The notes beneath the pieces were generated by a model that saw only the letters and a list, made by a program, of their open reading frames with translations, was not told where the DNA came from and ran no database searches. Positions 1 through 9,097 of a stretch of 64,000 nt of DNA are shown here, piece after piece. The number at the start of each line of letters is the position of its first letter. Position 1 is the first letter of the stretch. The DNA lies in contig NZ_WOXT01000001.1 of the NCBI RefSeq assembly GCF_009740395.1, forward strand, positions 492,464 to 556,463. The letters are read 5' to 3'. Origin of the DNA: Noviluteimonas gilva. GTDB lineage: Bacteria; Pseudomonadota; Gammaproteobacteria; Xanthomonadales; Xanthomonadaceae. Position numbers and translations under genes: made by a program.

Positions 1-178
1 CATCGCGGAACCACGCCTTGTAACCCTTCGGCAGGAATTCGGGGCCGGAGACCTGGTGTTCCTGCGCCTTGGTTTCCTGGAGGCAGAGGACGTCGGCGCG
101 CTGGTCGGCGAACCAGTCGAAGAACCCCTTGCCCGCCGCGGAGCGGACGCCGTTGGCGTTGAAGCTGACGATGCGCAA
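1..178 (-). CDS. xthA: Exodeoxyribonuclease III, 5' part only
   Basis: The reverse strand encodes the N-terminal 59 or so residues of an exonuclease III / AP endonuclease of the endonuclease-exonuclease-phosphatase fold; the rest lies beyond the left edge. The visible part carries the family's opening strand with FNANGVRSA, the FFDWF helix and the LCLQETKAQ motif, whose Glu is a metal ligand in this family. The enzyme removes nucleotides 3' to 5' from duplex DNA and cuts at abasic sites during base excision repair. No ATG is suitably placed, so a TTG at 178 (giving LRIVSFNA) is the best start, as xthA products normally begin at that point. The gene is divergent from pyrE. Confidence 0.8.
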   Translation of the reverse strand, partial: MRIVSFNANGVRSAAGKGFFDWFADQRADVLCLQETKAQEHQVSGPEFLPKGYKAWFRD

Positions 179-295
179 ATCGTGGGACCCGTAACGAAGG
201 TGCAATGCCAAGCCTAGCCCATTCACGCGCACCGACGGGACCCCTTCGGCGCCGGGCCTTATCATTGGCTTCATCTCAACGCCCCACGGCCCCAC

Positions 296-955
296 GTGAC
301 CGACCACCGCGCCCGTTTCCTCACACTCGCGCTCCGTGCGCAGGCTCTGCGCTTCGGCGCGTTCACGCTGAAGTCGGGCCGCGAGAGTCCGTATTTCTTC
401 AACGCCGGCCGCTTCGATTCCGGCGCCGCGCTGGCCGAGCTGGCCGCGTGCTACGCCGACGCGGTCGACGAGGCGGGCGTCGAATTCGACGTTCTCTTCG
501 GCCCGGCCTACAAGGGCATCCCGCTGGCGACCGCGGTGGCCTGCGAATACGCGCGCCGCAGCCGCGACCTCCCGCTGTCCTTCAATCGCAAGGAAGCCAA
601 GGCGCACGGCGAAGGCGGCCTGCTGATCGGCGCGCCGCTGGCCGGCAAACGCGTGCTCATCATCGACGACGTGATCACCGCGGGCACCGCGATCCGCGAG
701 GCGCTCGGGATCATCCGCGACGTCGGCGGCATCCCGGCCGGCATCGTGATCGCGCTCGACCGCCAGGAGCGCGCCAGCGAAGCGCACGCGCAGTCCGCCG
801 CGCAGGCGGTGGCCGATGAACACGGACTGCCCGTCGTGGCCGTCGCGACCCTCGCCGACCTGCTTGCGTTTGCCGGCGAAAGCGCGGACCTTGTCGACCA
901 TCGCGATGCCCTGCTCGCCTACCGCGCGCGCTACGGCACCGCCACCGCGCCCTGA
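296..955 (+). CDS. pyrE: Orotate phosphoribosyltransferase
   Basis: This enzyme converts orotate and PRPP to orotidine 5'-phosphate in de novo pyrimidine synthesis and acts as a cytoplasmic dimer. The 219-residue product has the usual length. The substrate region [14 protein letters not shown], the loop [11 protein letters not shown] and the PRPP-binding motif [13 protein letters not shown] (about residues 119-131) are all present, followed by the LDRQER segment. The chosen start is a GTG that gives MTDHRARF; no ATG fits better. It is divergent from the exonuclease III gene, the same neighbour it has in other xanthomonads. The 117 bp between them shows no attenuator that I can recognise. Confidence 0.95.
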   Translation: MTDHRARFLTLALRAQALRFGAFTLKSGRESPYFFNAGRFDSGAALAELAACYADAVDEAGVEFDVLFGPAYKGIPLATAVACEYARRSRDLPLSFNRKEAKAHGEGGLLIGAPLAGKRVLIIDDVITAGTAIREALGIIRDVGGIPAGIVIALDRQERASEAHAQSAAQAVADEHGLPVVAVATLADLLAFAGESADLVDHRDALLAYRARYGTATAP

Positions 956-995
956 CACGGCGCTTCGGGACAAACGCAGAACAGGGGCTGCGACC

Positions 996-1718
996 ATGCC
1001 TGCCAGCAAGACGATCACCACCGCCACATTGTTGCTCGCGCCGTTGTTCGCGCTTGCCCTCGTGTCCGCCGATGGGCACGCGCAGAAGCGCGGCGCGCAG
1101 CCGCAGAAGAACAAGAAACTCTATTGCTGGGAAGAAAACGGCGCGAAGGTCTGCGGCGATGCGCTGCCGGCCGAAGCCGCGGGCGCCCGTCGCACGGAGT
1201 TCAACGCCAGCGGCCGCCATACGGGCGAGATCGAGCGCGCGATGACGCCGGCCGAACGCGCCGAAGCCGCGGCGGCCGCCGCCGCCGACAAGGTGCGCGC
1301 GGAAAACGACGAAGCACGCTTACGCCGCGAGATGGCGATGGCCGAGTCGTACGCCACCGAGGAAGACCTGCGCAAGTCGTTCTCCGAACGCATCCTCCTG
1401 TTGGAGGAATCGCTGAAGGCCTCCGAGCTCGGCGTCGTCGGCCTGCGCCAGAGCCTGGTCGCGCTGCTGCGGCAGGCGGGCGAAAACGAACTCGCCGGCA
1501 AGCCGATCACGCCGGTCGCGCGCAAGAACATCAACACGCAGCATGCGGAATTGCGCCGCCGCGAGCGCCTGTTCGCGCAGCAGCGCGTGCAGCGCGCGAG
1601 CCTCGACGAAGAACTCGATTCGGTCCTGGCGCGCTATCGCGAAATCAAGCAGGGCCAGATGGCGCCGGCGCAGTCCGCCACGGCGCCTGCAACGCAGCCG
1701 CCCGCAACGGGCGGCTGA
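996..1718 (+). CDS. DUF4124-like exported protein with coiled-coil
   Basis: The 240-residue product starts with a Lys-containing n-region and a hydrophobic stretch ending near ADGHAQ, so it is probably exported. A short KLYCWEENGAKVCGDALP motif follows (about residues 42-58), resembling the DUF4124 periplasmic domain with its two cysteines. The rest is mostly charged helix rich in Ala, Arg and Glu, probably coiled coil, with a Pro/Ala/Thr tail. The start is the ATG at 996, preceded by AGGGG; upstream in-frame starts would lack the signal peptide. The function is unknown. It lies 40 bp after pyrE on the same strand and may be co-transcribed. Confidence 0.75.
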   Translation: MPASKTITTATLLLAPLFALALVSADGHAQKRGAQPQKNKKLYCWEENGAKVCGDALPAEAAGARRTEFNASGRHTGEIERAMTPAERAEAAAAAAADKVRAENDEARLRREMAMAESYATEEDLRKSFSERILLLEESLKASELGVVGLRQSLVALLRQAGENELAGKPITPVARKNINTQHAELRRRERLFAQQRVQRASLDEELDSVLARYREIKQGQMAPAQSATAPATQPPATGG

Positions 1719-1730
1719 TCCACCGAAGAA

Positions 1731-4118
1731 TCAGAACGGCAACACGAGATCCGGCCGCACCGCGAGCAACTGTTCGCGGAAGGCGGCCTGGATGCGCGCG
1801 AGTGATTCCTTGCTGTCGCCGTCGAAGCGCATCACCAGCACCGGCGTCGTGTTCGACGCACGCACCAAACCCCAGCCATCCGGCCAGTCGGCGCGCAGGC
1901 CGTCGATCGACGACAGGCGCCCACCTTCGAACTTCGCCTTCGCCTTGAACAGATCGACGAACGAATGCGGATCGTCGTTCGGCGCTGGCACCTTGATCTC
2001 CGGCGTCGACACGCCGTCGGGCAACGCGTCGAGCACTTCGCTCGGCGAGGCGCTGCGGCTTGCGAGGATTTCGAGCAGGCGCGCGGCGGCGTAGATGCCG
2101 TCGTCGAAGCCGAACCAACGCTCCTTGAAGAAGAAGTGGCCGCTCATCTCGCCCGCGAGCTCGGCGTCGGTCTCGCGCATCTTGGCCTTGATCAGCGAAT
2201 GGCCCGTCTTCCACATCAGCGGGCTGCCGCCGTGGCGCAGGATCTGGCCGGGCAGTCGGCCGGTGCACTTCACGTCGTAGACGATGACCGCGCCGGGGTT
2301 GCGTTCGAGCACGTCGGACGCGAACAGCATCAGCAGGCGGTCGGGGTAGATGTTGTGCCCGTCCTTCGTGACCACGCCGAGGCGGTCGCCGTCGCCGTCG
2401 AAGGCCACGCCGATGTCGGCGTCCAGGCGCTTGACCATCTTCACCAGGTCTTCGAGGTTGTGCGCCTCGCTCGGATCCGGATGGTGGTGCGGGAAGGTGC
2501 CGTCGACTTCGCAGTACAGCGGCATGACTTCCGCGCCGATCGCCGCGAGCACCTGCGGCGCGATCGCACCGGCGACACCGTTGCCCGCATCGACGACGAC
2601 CTTGAGGCGGCGGTCGAGCTGCACGTCGGACGAGATGCGGTCGATGTAATCCTTCGACACGTCGCGATGCTGCACGTTGCCCGGCGTGGGCGCTTCGTGC
2701 AGGCGGTCTTCGGCGATGCGCGCGTACAGGTCTTCGATCGCCTTGCCCGACAGCGTCTCGCCGCCGACGACGATCTTGAAGCCGTTGTAGTCCGGCGGAT
2801 TGTGGCTGCCGGTCACCGCGACGCAGCAACCCGTGCGCAACTGGTAGGCGGCGAAGTACACCACCGGCGTCGCCGCCAGGCCGATGTCGACGACGTTGCG
2901 CCCGGTCTTGCGCAGGCCGCGCACGAGGCCGTCGATCATGTCGGGGCCCGACAGGCGCCCGTCGCGGCCGACGATGATGTCGTGCAGGCCGCGCTCGGTC
3001 ATCAGCGAACCGATCGACTGGCCGATCAATTCGGCGACGCCCGCATCGAGCGTCTTCCCGACGATGCCGCGGATGTCGTAAGCGCGGAAGATCGATTTGT
3101 CGATGAGCACCTGGCCCGCGGGCGCGACCGGATCGACGGCGCGCGGCTTCGGCGCATCGCCGATCGGAACCGCGGCGGCGGACACCACCGGCGCAACGAC
3201 CACGGCCGCGGCCGGGGCAGAGGCGGGCGCGTTCGACTGCATCTGTTCGAGCGTCTGCGCTTCGGCTTCGTCTTCGGCGGCGACCGCGACGGCAGGCTTG
3301 CGTCCGGCACGCAACGCGAGCCAACCCAGCACCGCGAACCCCAGCGCCGCGACCCAGCACGGCATCGCACCGAGACCGAACGGCGCGTTGCCCGCGTCCG
3401 GCAAACCGGCGGCGATGCGCCAGCTGGTGCCCTTCACCGGCGTGGCGAGCACTTCGGCGCCGTTGGCGAGTTCCTTGTCGCCGCGTTCGACGACGCTATA
3501 GCTGCCCTGGCGCAGCGCGAGGTAACTGTCGTCGCGCACGTTGCCGCGCGTGATCGGGCCCGTCGCGCGATCCAGCGGCAGGCGCACGTACGCCACGCCC
3601 ACGCGCACCGGCCCGTTGTTCGCGGGCGCGGCAACGGCCAGGCGCGGACCGCCGCCATCGCGCACGATCGCGGCGACCGCCTTGTTCTCGGCGATCGCCG
3701 TTTCGGCGACGCCCACCTTGCCGAAGCCGAGCTTGGGCAACGCGCTGTATTCGGCTTCGAACCCGTCGGCGAAGATCTCTGAAGCCTCAGCGCCCGGCCA
3801 GCCCTGCCGCAGCGCGGTGGCCGCGCCCGGGAGGTTGCCTTGCGCAAGCGCGGCCTGCACGGCCGGCGACTTCAGGCGGGTATCGAGTTCGGCCAGTTCC
3901 TTGGCGACCGATTCGGAAATCTGCCTGGCGGCCTGGTCGCGCGACTTGGTGATCGTCGATTCGCGGCTTTGCGCCTGGTACTGCACCCACCCGCTCCACG
4001 CGAGCCAGAGCGCGAGCAGCCCGCAGACCACGGCCACGACCGGCATGAGCGGCTTGATCGCGCCGCCCGCCATGCCGAGTTTGCCCTTCGCCGGTGCGGC
4101 GGTGTCTTGTTCGGTCAT
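1731..4118 (-). CDS. algC: Phosphomannomutase/phosphoglucomutase with membrane-anchored N-terminal extension
   Basis: The C-terminal part (about residues 335-795) is a complete alpha-D-phosphohexomutase that interconverts 6-phospho and 1-phospho sugars for exopolysaccharide and LPS precursors (AlgC/XanA role). Visible sites are the phosphoserine loop TGSHNPP (Ser438), the metal loop DGDGDR (574-579), the sugar-specificity loop GEMSGH (656-661) and the phosphate-binding RASNTTP (753-759). Unlike Pseudomonas AlgC (about 460 residues), it has about 330 extra residues: a membrane helix at about 24-43, a roughly 200-residue presumably periplasmic region, a second helix at about 248-270 and an Ala/Pro/Val linker. 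The long form is known in xanthomonads; the role of the outer region is unclear. It is the last gene of coaC-coaB-dut-algC, 17 bp after dut. Confidence 0.93.
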   Translation of the reverse strand: MTEQDTAAPAKGKLGMAGGAIKPLMPVVAVVCGLLALWLAWSGWVQYQAQSRESTITKSRDQAARQISESVAKELAELDTRLKSPAVQAALAQGNLPGAATALRQGWPGAEASEIFADGFEAEYSALPKLGFGKVGVAETAIAENKAVAAIVRDGGGPRLAVAAPANNGPVRVGVAYVRLPLDRATGPITRGNVRDDSYLALRQGSYSVVERGDKELANGAEVLATPVKGTSWRIAAGLPDAGNAPFGLGAMPCWVAALGFAVLGWLALRAGRKPAVAVAAEDEAEAQTLEQMQSNAPASAPAAAVVVAPVVSAAAVPIGDAPKPRAVDPVAPAGQVLIDKSIFRAYDIRGIVGKTLDAGVAELIGQSIGSLMTERGLHDIIVGRDGRLSGPDMIDGLVRGLRKTGRNVVDIGLAATPVVYFAAYQLRTGCCVAVTGSHNPPDYNGFKIVVGGETLSGKAIEDLYARIAEDRLHEAPTPGNVQHRDVSKDYIDRISSDVQLDRRLKVVVDAGNGVAGAIAPQVLAAIGAEVMPLYCEVDGTFPHHHPDPSEAHNLEDLVKMVKRLDADIGVAFDGDGDRLGVVTKDGHNIYPDRLLMLFASDVLERNPGAVIVYDVKCTGRLPGQILRHGGSPLMWKTGHSLIKAKMRETDAELAGEMSGHFFFKERWFGFDDGIYAAARLLEILASRSASPSEVLDALPDGVSTPEIKVPAPNDDPHSFVDLFKAKAKFEGGRLSSIDGLRADWPDGWGLVRASNTTPVLVMRFDGDSKESLARIQAAFREQLLAVRPDLVLPF

Positions 4119-4135
4119 TCCTGCAAATCCCCCGT

Positions 4136-4597
4136 TTAACGCACGCCGGTATGGCCGAAGCCACCGCTGCCGCGCGCGCTTTCTTCGAAAGTATCCACTA
4201 CCTGCAACGTCGCGCGCACGATCGGCAACACGACCAGTTGCGCGATCCGGTCGCCCGGCGAAATCGTGAAGGACTCACGGCTCCGGTTCCACGTGCTGAT
4301 CATCAGCGGGCCCTGGTAATCGGCGTCGATCAGGCCGGTGCCGTTGCCGAGCACGATCCCGTGCCGGTGGCCCAGCCCCGAGCGCGGCAGGATCACCGCG
4401 CACAGCGTCGGATCGGCCAGGTGGATCGCCAGCCCTGAGGGAATCAGCGTCGTCTCGCCCGGTTCCAGCAGCAGCGGCGCGTCGAGCGCGGCGCGCAGGT
4501 CCAGGCCCGCGCTGTGTTCGGTGGCGTAGGCCGGCATTGGCCATTCGTCGCCGAAGCGCGGGTCCAGCACCTTCACTTCGAGCACCTTGTGCGTCAT
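4136..4597 (-). CDS. dut: Deoxyuridine 5'-triphosphate nucleotidohydrolase
   Basis: dUTPase hydrolyses dUTP to dUMP and pyrophosphate, keeping uracil out of DNA and feeding thymidylate synthesis; the family is a homotrimer. The 153-residue product contains the conserved motifs in order: HSAGLDL (motif 1), PRSGLG (2), [13 protein letters not shown] (3), GDRIAQLV (4) and the C-terminal [10 protein letters not shown] arm (5). The ATG overlaps the stop of the upstream coaB reading frame (ATGA), so translation is probably coupled. Reading this frame further upstream only reads antisense-like sequence, so the ATG at 4597 is the real start. Confidence 0.95.
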   Translation of the reverse strand: MTHKVLEVKVLDPRFGDEWPMPAYATEHSAGLDLRAALDAPLLLEPGETTLIPSGLAIHLADPTLCAVILPRSGLGHRHGIVLGNGTGLIDADYQGPLMISTWNRSRESFTISPGDRIAQLVVLPIVRATLQVVDTFEESARGSGGFGHTGVR

Positions 4598-5262
4598 GCG
4601 TGCAATCGCTCCTCCACCAGGTCCAGCAGGGCATCGGCGAGCGCGGTCTTCGGCGCGGGGCCGAGTGCGCGTTCGCCGAGCGTTGAATGCGTGTCGCGCC
4701 AGTAGACGACCAGCGCATTGTCGTCGCTCTCGAAACCGCTGCCGGCCTGGCCGACGCGATTGGCCGCGATGAGATCGACGCGCTTGGCGTCGAGTTTGCG
4801 GCGCGCGTAGGTCGCGACATCGTCGGTTTCCGCGGCGAAGCCGACCACCACGCGCGGACGGCGCGCATCGCGCGCGACATCGGCGAGGATGTCGGGCGTG
4901 CGCACCAGGCGCAGCACGAGTGCATCTTCGCCGGGCACTTTCTTGATCTTCGACGTCGCCGTGCGCTCGGGCGTGAAATCCGCGACGGCGGCCGCGCCGA
5001 CATACACGTCGGCAGGCAGCGCATCGAGCACGGCCGCGTGCATCTGCGCTGCGGAACGCACGTCGATGCGCGCCACGCCCTCGGGCGTCGGCAAATGCAC
5101 CGGGCCGGCGACGAGCACGGTGTCCGCGCCGCGTCGCGCGGCGGCGGCGGCGATCGCGAATCCCATCTTCCCGCTGCTGCGGTTGCCGAGGAACCGGACC
5201 GGATCGAGGTCCTCGTAGGTCGGTCCCGCGCTCACGACGACGCGGAGGCCGGAAAGGCTCAA
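4594..5262 (-). CDS. coaB: Phosphopantothenate-cysteine ligase domain (CoaB), out of frame with CoaC
   Basis: This frame encodes the ligase half of CoaBC, which joins cysteine to 4'-phosphopantothenate using CTP in coenzyme A synthesis. Recognisable elements are the Rossmann entry [26 protein letters not shown], the AAVADF loop and [13 protein letters not shown], whose Lys is catalytic in the family. Most gammaproteobacteria encode CoaC and CoaB as one polypeptide. Here the CoaC frame ends in TGA at 5259-5261, while this frame is open through the junction. A TTG at 5262 overlapping that TGA (TTGA) is the only apparent start for a separate CoaB. The break lies next to a run of five C (G on the coding strand) at 5270-5274; one more G would give a normal fused protein. 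Confidence 0.82.
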   Translation of the reverse strand: MSLSGLRVVVSAGPTYEDLDPVRFLGNRSSGKMGFAIAAAAARRGADTVLVAGPVHLPTPEGVARIDVRSAAQMHAAVLDALPADVYVGAAAVADFTPERTATSKIKKVPGEDALVLRLVRTPDILADVARDARRPRVVVGFAAETDDVATYARRKLDAKRVDLIAANRVGQAGSGFESDDNALVVYWRDTHSTLGERALGPAPKTALADALLDLVEERLHA

Positions 5263-5822
5263 GCGATCGCCCCCGCGAGCGCGGCGACGATGTCGAGCGG
5301 CTCGACCATGCGGCCGGGCCCGGATTCGCCTTCGGCGAGCGGCCCGTCGGCGGGGCCGACGATGCGGGCGCCACGTTCGCGCAGCAGCGCGACGTTCGCC
5401 TGCGTGGCAGGGTGCAACCACATGCGGTGGTTCATCGCCGGGCACAGCGTGATCGGCGCGGTCGTGGCCAGGCACAGCGTGCTGACCAGGTCGTCGGCGA
5501 ATCCGTGCGCGAGTTTGGCGAGCGTGTTGGCGGTGGCGGGCGCGACGAGGATGGCGTCGGCCCAGCGCGCGAGTTCGATGTGGCCCATCGCCTGTTCGGC
5601 CGCCGCATCCCACAACGAGGTCCGCACCGGCAGGCCCGAAAGCGCCTGGAAGGTCTGCGCACCGACGAAGCGCTGCGCGTTCTCCGTCATCGCGACCTGC
5701 ACCGTCGCGCCGGCGTCGCGCAGGCGGCGGACCAGGTCGGCGGCCTTGTACGCCGCGATGCCACCGCAGACGCAAAGCAGCACCTTCCGGCCATGCAGGG
5801 CGGCGACGGGTTCGGCCTTCAT
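5259..5822 (-). CDS. coaC: Phosphopantothenoylcysteine decarboxylase domain (CoaC)
   Basis: This is the flavin (FMN) decarboxylase half of CoaBC, which makes 4'-phosphopantetheine from phosphopantothenoylcysteine. The 187-residue product has the start region [16 protein letters not shown], the catalytic His in GHIELA (His81), the PATANTLAK loop, the substrate clamp PAMNHRMW (Asn131) and GPGRM near the end. The ATG at 5822 is chosen because the protein begins just before the first strand; longer in-frame extensions run into radC upstream sequence. It stops with ALAGAIA where the CoaB ligase domain would normally follow, so either it is a split gene or the sequence has a one-base indel. Divergent from radC; first gene of the coaC-coaB-dut-algC set. 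Confidence 0.85.
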   Translation of the reverse strand: MKAEPVAALHGRKVLLCVCGGIAAYKAADLVRRLRDAGATVQVAMTENAQRFVGAQTFQALSGLPVRTSLWDAAAEQAMGHIELARWADAILVAPATANTLAKLAHGFADDLVSTLCLATTAPITLCPAMNHRMWLHPATQANVALLRERGARIVGPADGPLAEGESGPGRMVEPLDIVAALAGAIA

Positions 5823-5920
5823 CGGTCGGAAAACCCCCACGACGAAACAGGCATCCAGCTTACCCGAACCCCTCCATTCCCCCGATACACACCCCTCCGC
5901 CCGCACGACACCCTGTGGCC

Positions 5921-6610
5921 ATGCGCATCCGCGACTGGCCCACCCTCGAACGCCCACGCGAAAAACTCGCCGCCCGCGGCAATGCCGGCGCGCTGTCGGA
6001 CGCCGAGTTGATCGCCCTCTTCCTCGGGTCCGGCCTGCGCGGCCAGGACGCGGTGACCACCGCGCGCCACCTGCTGAATACGCAAGGGTCGCTGCGCGCA
6101 TTGCTGGATCAGCCCTTGCTGCTGATGGAGCAGCTGCCCGGCATCGGCCGCGCACGCGCCTGCCTGCTGCTGGCCGCGCTGGAACTCGGCCATCGGCACT
6201 ACGCCACCAATCTCGAGCCCGGCGAGCTGATGTCCGGCCCGGGCGTGGTCGGCGAATTCTTCCATCGGCGCCTGCGCGATCACCGCGCGGAAGTCTTCGC
6301 CGTGATGTTCCTCGACACGCGCCTGCGGATGATCGCCTTCGAAGAACTCTTCCACGGCACCGTGGACCAGGCGGACATCTATCCGCGCGAAATCGCCAAG
6401 CGCGCGTTGGCTCTCAATGCCGCGGCCGTGGTGGTCGGGCACAACCATCCCAGCGGCACGCCCGAGCCCAGCAACGACGATCGCAGGACCACCCTGGAAA
6501 TGCGGACGTCGCTGCGGCTACTCGGCATCCGCCTGCTCGACCACGTGATCGTCGGCGAAGGCCCGCCGCTTTCCATGGCCGCACGAGGGCTCTTCTCATG
6601 CGTGCCGTAG
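5921..6610 (+). CDS. radC: RadC family JAB/MPN-domain protein
   Basis: The 229-residue product has the standard RadC plan: an N-terminal helix-hairpin-helix-like region with LPGIGRARA, then a JAMM metalloprotease-like domain with the metal-binding HNHPSG, a Ser and an Asp about eight residues later (SNDD), and the conserved LLDHVIVGEG near the end. RadC was once linked to DNA repair, but its biochemical role remains unsettled. The ATG at 5921 is preferred over a GTG six bases upstream because it gives MRIRDWP. It is divergent from coaC and three bases upstream of a possible argS ATG, as in related genomes. Confidence 0.92.
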   Translation: MRIRDWPTLERPREKLAARGNAGALSDAELIALFLGSGLRGQDAVTTARHLLNTQGSLRALLDQPLLLMEQLPGIGRARACLLLAALELGHRHYATNLEPGELMSGPGVVGEFFHRRLRDHRAEVFAVMFLDTRLRMIAFEELFHGTVDQADIYPREIAKRALALNAAAVVVGHNHPSGTPEPSNDDRRTTLEMRTSLRLLGIRLLDHVIVGEGPPLSMAARGLFSCVP

Positions 6611-6646
6611 ACTATGCGACCGTCGTTTCGGCCTCCGGCAACCGTC

Positions 6647-8335
6647 GTGAAAGCTTCCATCAACGCCCTCGTCGAACAGGGCATCGCCGCGCTGCGCACC
6701 GCCGGCACGCTCCCCCAGGACCTGGACATTCCCGCCTTCGTGGTCGAGCGCCCCAACCAGCGCGCGCACGGCGACTTCTCCACCAATGCCGCGATGGTCC
6801 TCGCCAAGGCCGCGCGCACCAATCCGCGCGCGCTCGCGCAGGCGCTCGTCGCCGCGCTGCCTGCCTCGGACGATGTCGCGAAGGTCGAAATCGCCGGCCC
6901 GGGTTTCATCAACTTCCACCTGGCGCCGGCAGCCTATGGGCGCGAGTTGCGCGAGATCGTCGCGCGCGGTTCGGCGTACGGCCACAACACCAGCGGCGCG
7001 GGCCACACGGTCGGCGTGGAATACGTTTCGGCCAACCCGACCGGCCCGCTGCACGTGGGCCACGGCCGCGCGGCGGCGATCGGCGATTGCATCGCGCGCG
7101 TGCTGGCCGCCAACGGCTGGCGCGTGATGCGCGAGTTCTACTACAACGATGCCGGCGCGCAGATCGACAACCTCGCCAAGTCGGTGCAGGCGCGCGCGCT
7201 CGGCAAGACGCCGGACGATCCGTCGTGGCCGGAAGACGGCTACCGCGGCGAATACATCCTCGATGTCGCCAACGCCTACCTGCGCGGGGACACCGTCGAG
7301 TTCGAAGACCATATCGTCCACGCCGCGAAGGATCCGAACGACCTCGACGCCGTGCGTCAGTTCGCCGTCGCCTGGCTGCGCCGCGAACAGAACGCCGACC
7401 TCGCCGCCTACGGCGTGTCCTTCGACGTCTACTTCCTGGAGTCCTCGCTGTACACGCAGGGCATCGTCGAAGAAACCGTCCGCGAGTTGGTCGCCCACGG
7501 CCACACGTACGAGGAAGGCGGCGCGCTGTGGCTGCGCACGACCGACTTCGGCGACGACAAAGACCGCGTGATGCGGAAGTCCGACGGCACGTTCACCTAC
7601 TTCCTGCCGGACGTGGCCTACCACCGCTCCAAGTGGCAGCGCGGCTACGAGCGCGCGATCACCGAGCTGGGCGCGGACCACCACGGCTCGCTCGCGCGCG
7701 TGGTCGCCGGCCTGCAGGCGCTGGACTGCGGCATCCCGAAGAACTGGCCGGAGTACGTGCTCCACCAGATGGTCACCGTCATGCGCGGCGGCCAGGAAGT
7801 GAAGCTCTCCAAGCGCGCGGGCAGCTACCTCACGTTGCGCGACCTCATCGAGGAAGCCGGGCGCGATGCCACGCGCTGGTTCCTGGTCGCGCGCAAGCCC
7901 GACTCGCAGCTCACCTTCGACATCGACCTGGCGCGCTCGCAGAGCAACGACAACCCGGTCTTCTACGTGCAGTACGCCCACGCCCGCGTGTGCAGCCTGC
8001 TGCGCCAGGCCACCGAGAAGGGTTTCACCTTCGAGATGTCGAACGGCCTGCGCCACGTGGATACGCTGGTGGATGAACAGGCGCAGGCGTTGCTGGTGGA
8101 GCTCTCGCGTTTCCCGGAAGTCGTCGAAACCGCCGCCGTGACGCTCGAGCCGCACGCCATCGCGCAATACCTGCGTGAATTGGCGAATGCCTTCCACGTC
8201 TGGTACCACGCGCAGCCCATCCTGGTGGATGATGCGAACCAGCGCGACGCGCGTCTTGCGCTGAGCGTCGGCACCGGCCAGGTGCTGAAGAACGGTTTGG
8301 ATTTGCTGGGCGTATCGGCCCCGGAGAAGATGTGA
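6647..8335 (+). CDS. argS: Arginyl-tRNA synthetase
   Basis: ArgRS charges tRNA-Arg with arginine. The 562-residue product has the family's N-terminal Add1 domain with [12 protein letters not shown], the class I HIGH motif as HVGH within [13 protein letters not shown] (about residue 127 onward), the KMSKS-like loop as KLSKRAG (about residue 384), and the C-terminal anticodon-binding helices ending with the typical [13 protein letters not shown]. The GTG at 6647 gives MKASINAL, matching usual ArgS starts; an ATG 33 bases upstream is possible but adds an unlikely Arg/Pro-rich leader. Neither start has a clear Shine-Dalgarno. It follows radC and overlaps the start of the next gene by one base. 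Confidence 0.96.
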   Translation: MKASINALVEQGIAALRTAGTLPQDLDIPAFVVERPNQRAHGDFSTNAAMVLAKAARTNPRALAQALVAALPASDDVAKVEIAGPGFINFHLAPAAYGRELREIVARGSAYGHNTSGAGHTVGVEYVSANPTGPLHVGHGRAAAIGDCIARVLAANGWRVMREFYYNDAGAQIDNLAKSVQARALGKTPDDPSWPEDGYRGEYILDVANAYLRGDTVEFEDHIVHAAKDPNDLDAVRQFAVAWLRREQNADLAAYGVSFDVYFLESSLYTQGIVEETVRELVAHGHTYEEGGALWLRTTDFGDDKDRVMRKSDGTFTYFLPDVAYHRSKWQRGYERAITELGADHHGSLARVVAGLQALDCGIPKNWPEYVLHQMVTVMRGGQEVKLSKRAGSYLTLRDLIEEAGRDATRWFLVARKPDSQLTFDIDLARSQSNDNPVFYVQYAHARVCSLLRQATEKGFTFEMSNGLRHVDTLVDEQAQALLVELSRFPEVVETAAVTLEPHAIAQYLRELANAFHVWYHAQPILVDDANQRDARLALSVGTGQVLKNGLDLLGVSAPEKM

Positions 8336-9084
8336 TGGCGGCACGACGCGGGAAGTCGCAGGCGAAGCGCAACGGGGGCGATTCCAACCCCGCCTGGATC
8401 TGGTTGTTCGCTGGGCTTGCGCTCGGTCTCGCGCTGGTCGTCGGCGTGCCCAAGCTTTGGCCGAAGGGCGACGGCGACGGCTTCTTCCGTCCGAAGCCCA
8501 ATCCGGATGCGCAGCCCAAGTCGACGACGAGCGCCGAAGAGGACGATGCGATCGTCCCCGAGTCCACGCCGTCGCCGGCCAAGGGCGACAAGCCGAAGGA
8601 AACGCAGTACGACTTCTACACGCTGCTGCCCTCCAACGAAGTGCCGCTGTCCGACGCCGAGCTCGCGGAAACCGCGCGCGCGGAAGAAGCGCGCGAGGCC
8701 GCGGCGACCAAGCAGCAGCAAGCCGCCGCCAATCCCGATGCCGCCGACATCGCGCAGCCGGCCGTCACCAGCAATGCCAACGCCTCGCCCAACACGCAGC
8801 CGCCGGCCACCACCGCCGCGTCGGTCACCAAGCCCGAACCGAAGGACGACGGCACGCGCTACCTGCTGCAGGCCGGCGCGTTCCAGGCCAGCGGCGATGC
8901 CGAAGCGGTGAAGGCGAAGATCGCGATGCTCGGTTTGAGCGCGCGCGTGGAATCGGCGCAGATCGCCGACAAGACCGTCTATCGCGTGCGCATGGGGCCG
9001 TACGGCAGTGCGTCCGAGCTCGCCGATGCCAAGAAGCGCCTGAGCGGCGGCGGCCTGCCGGCGATGGCGATCAAGGCGCGTTGA
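8335..9084 (+). CDS. SPOR domain cell-envelope protein (FtsN-like)
   Basis: The 249-residue protein has a short basic cytoplasmic start, one membrane helix (about residues 21-40), a long low-complexity periplasmic spacer rich in Pro, Ala, Thr and Gln, and a C-terminal SPOR domain (about 172-248) beginning YLLQAGAFQ and including VYRVRMGPY. SPOR domains bind glycan strands lacking stem peptides and locate proteins to the septum. The layout resembles FtsN or DedD, and the position after argS matches genes annotated as FtsN-like in xanthomonads, but I cannot say that it is the essential division protein. The ATG overlaps the argS TGA (TGATG); a GTG one codon earlier is possible. Confidence 0.85.
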   Translation: MAARRGKSQAKRNGGDSNPAWIWLFAGLALGLALVVGVPKLWPKGDGDGFFRPKPNPDAQPKSTTSAEEDDAIVPESTPSPAKGDKPKETQYDFYTLLPSNEVPLSDAELAETARAEEAREAAATKQQQAAANPDAADIAQPAVTSNANASPNTQPPATTAASVTKPEPKDDGTRYLLQAGAFQASGDAEAVKAKIAMLGLSARVESAQIADKTVYRVRMGPYGSASELADAKKRLSGGGLPAMAIKAR

Positions 9085-9097
9085 TCGCACGCGGGCG

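Noticed and set aside
5266-5276. Programmed -1 frameshift in coaBC
   Set aside because: The G-run permits tRNA-Gly slippage, but there is no standard heptamer in frame and no obvious stimulatory structure. An indel or a real split is at least as likely, so it is left as an open finding rather than a feature.
4687-8076. A 1129-codon open frame on the plus strand
   Set aside because: It is antisense to coaB and coaC and out of frame with radC and argS, and its translation has no recognisable domain.
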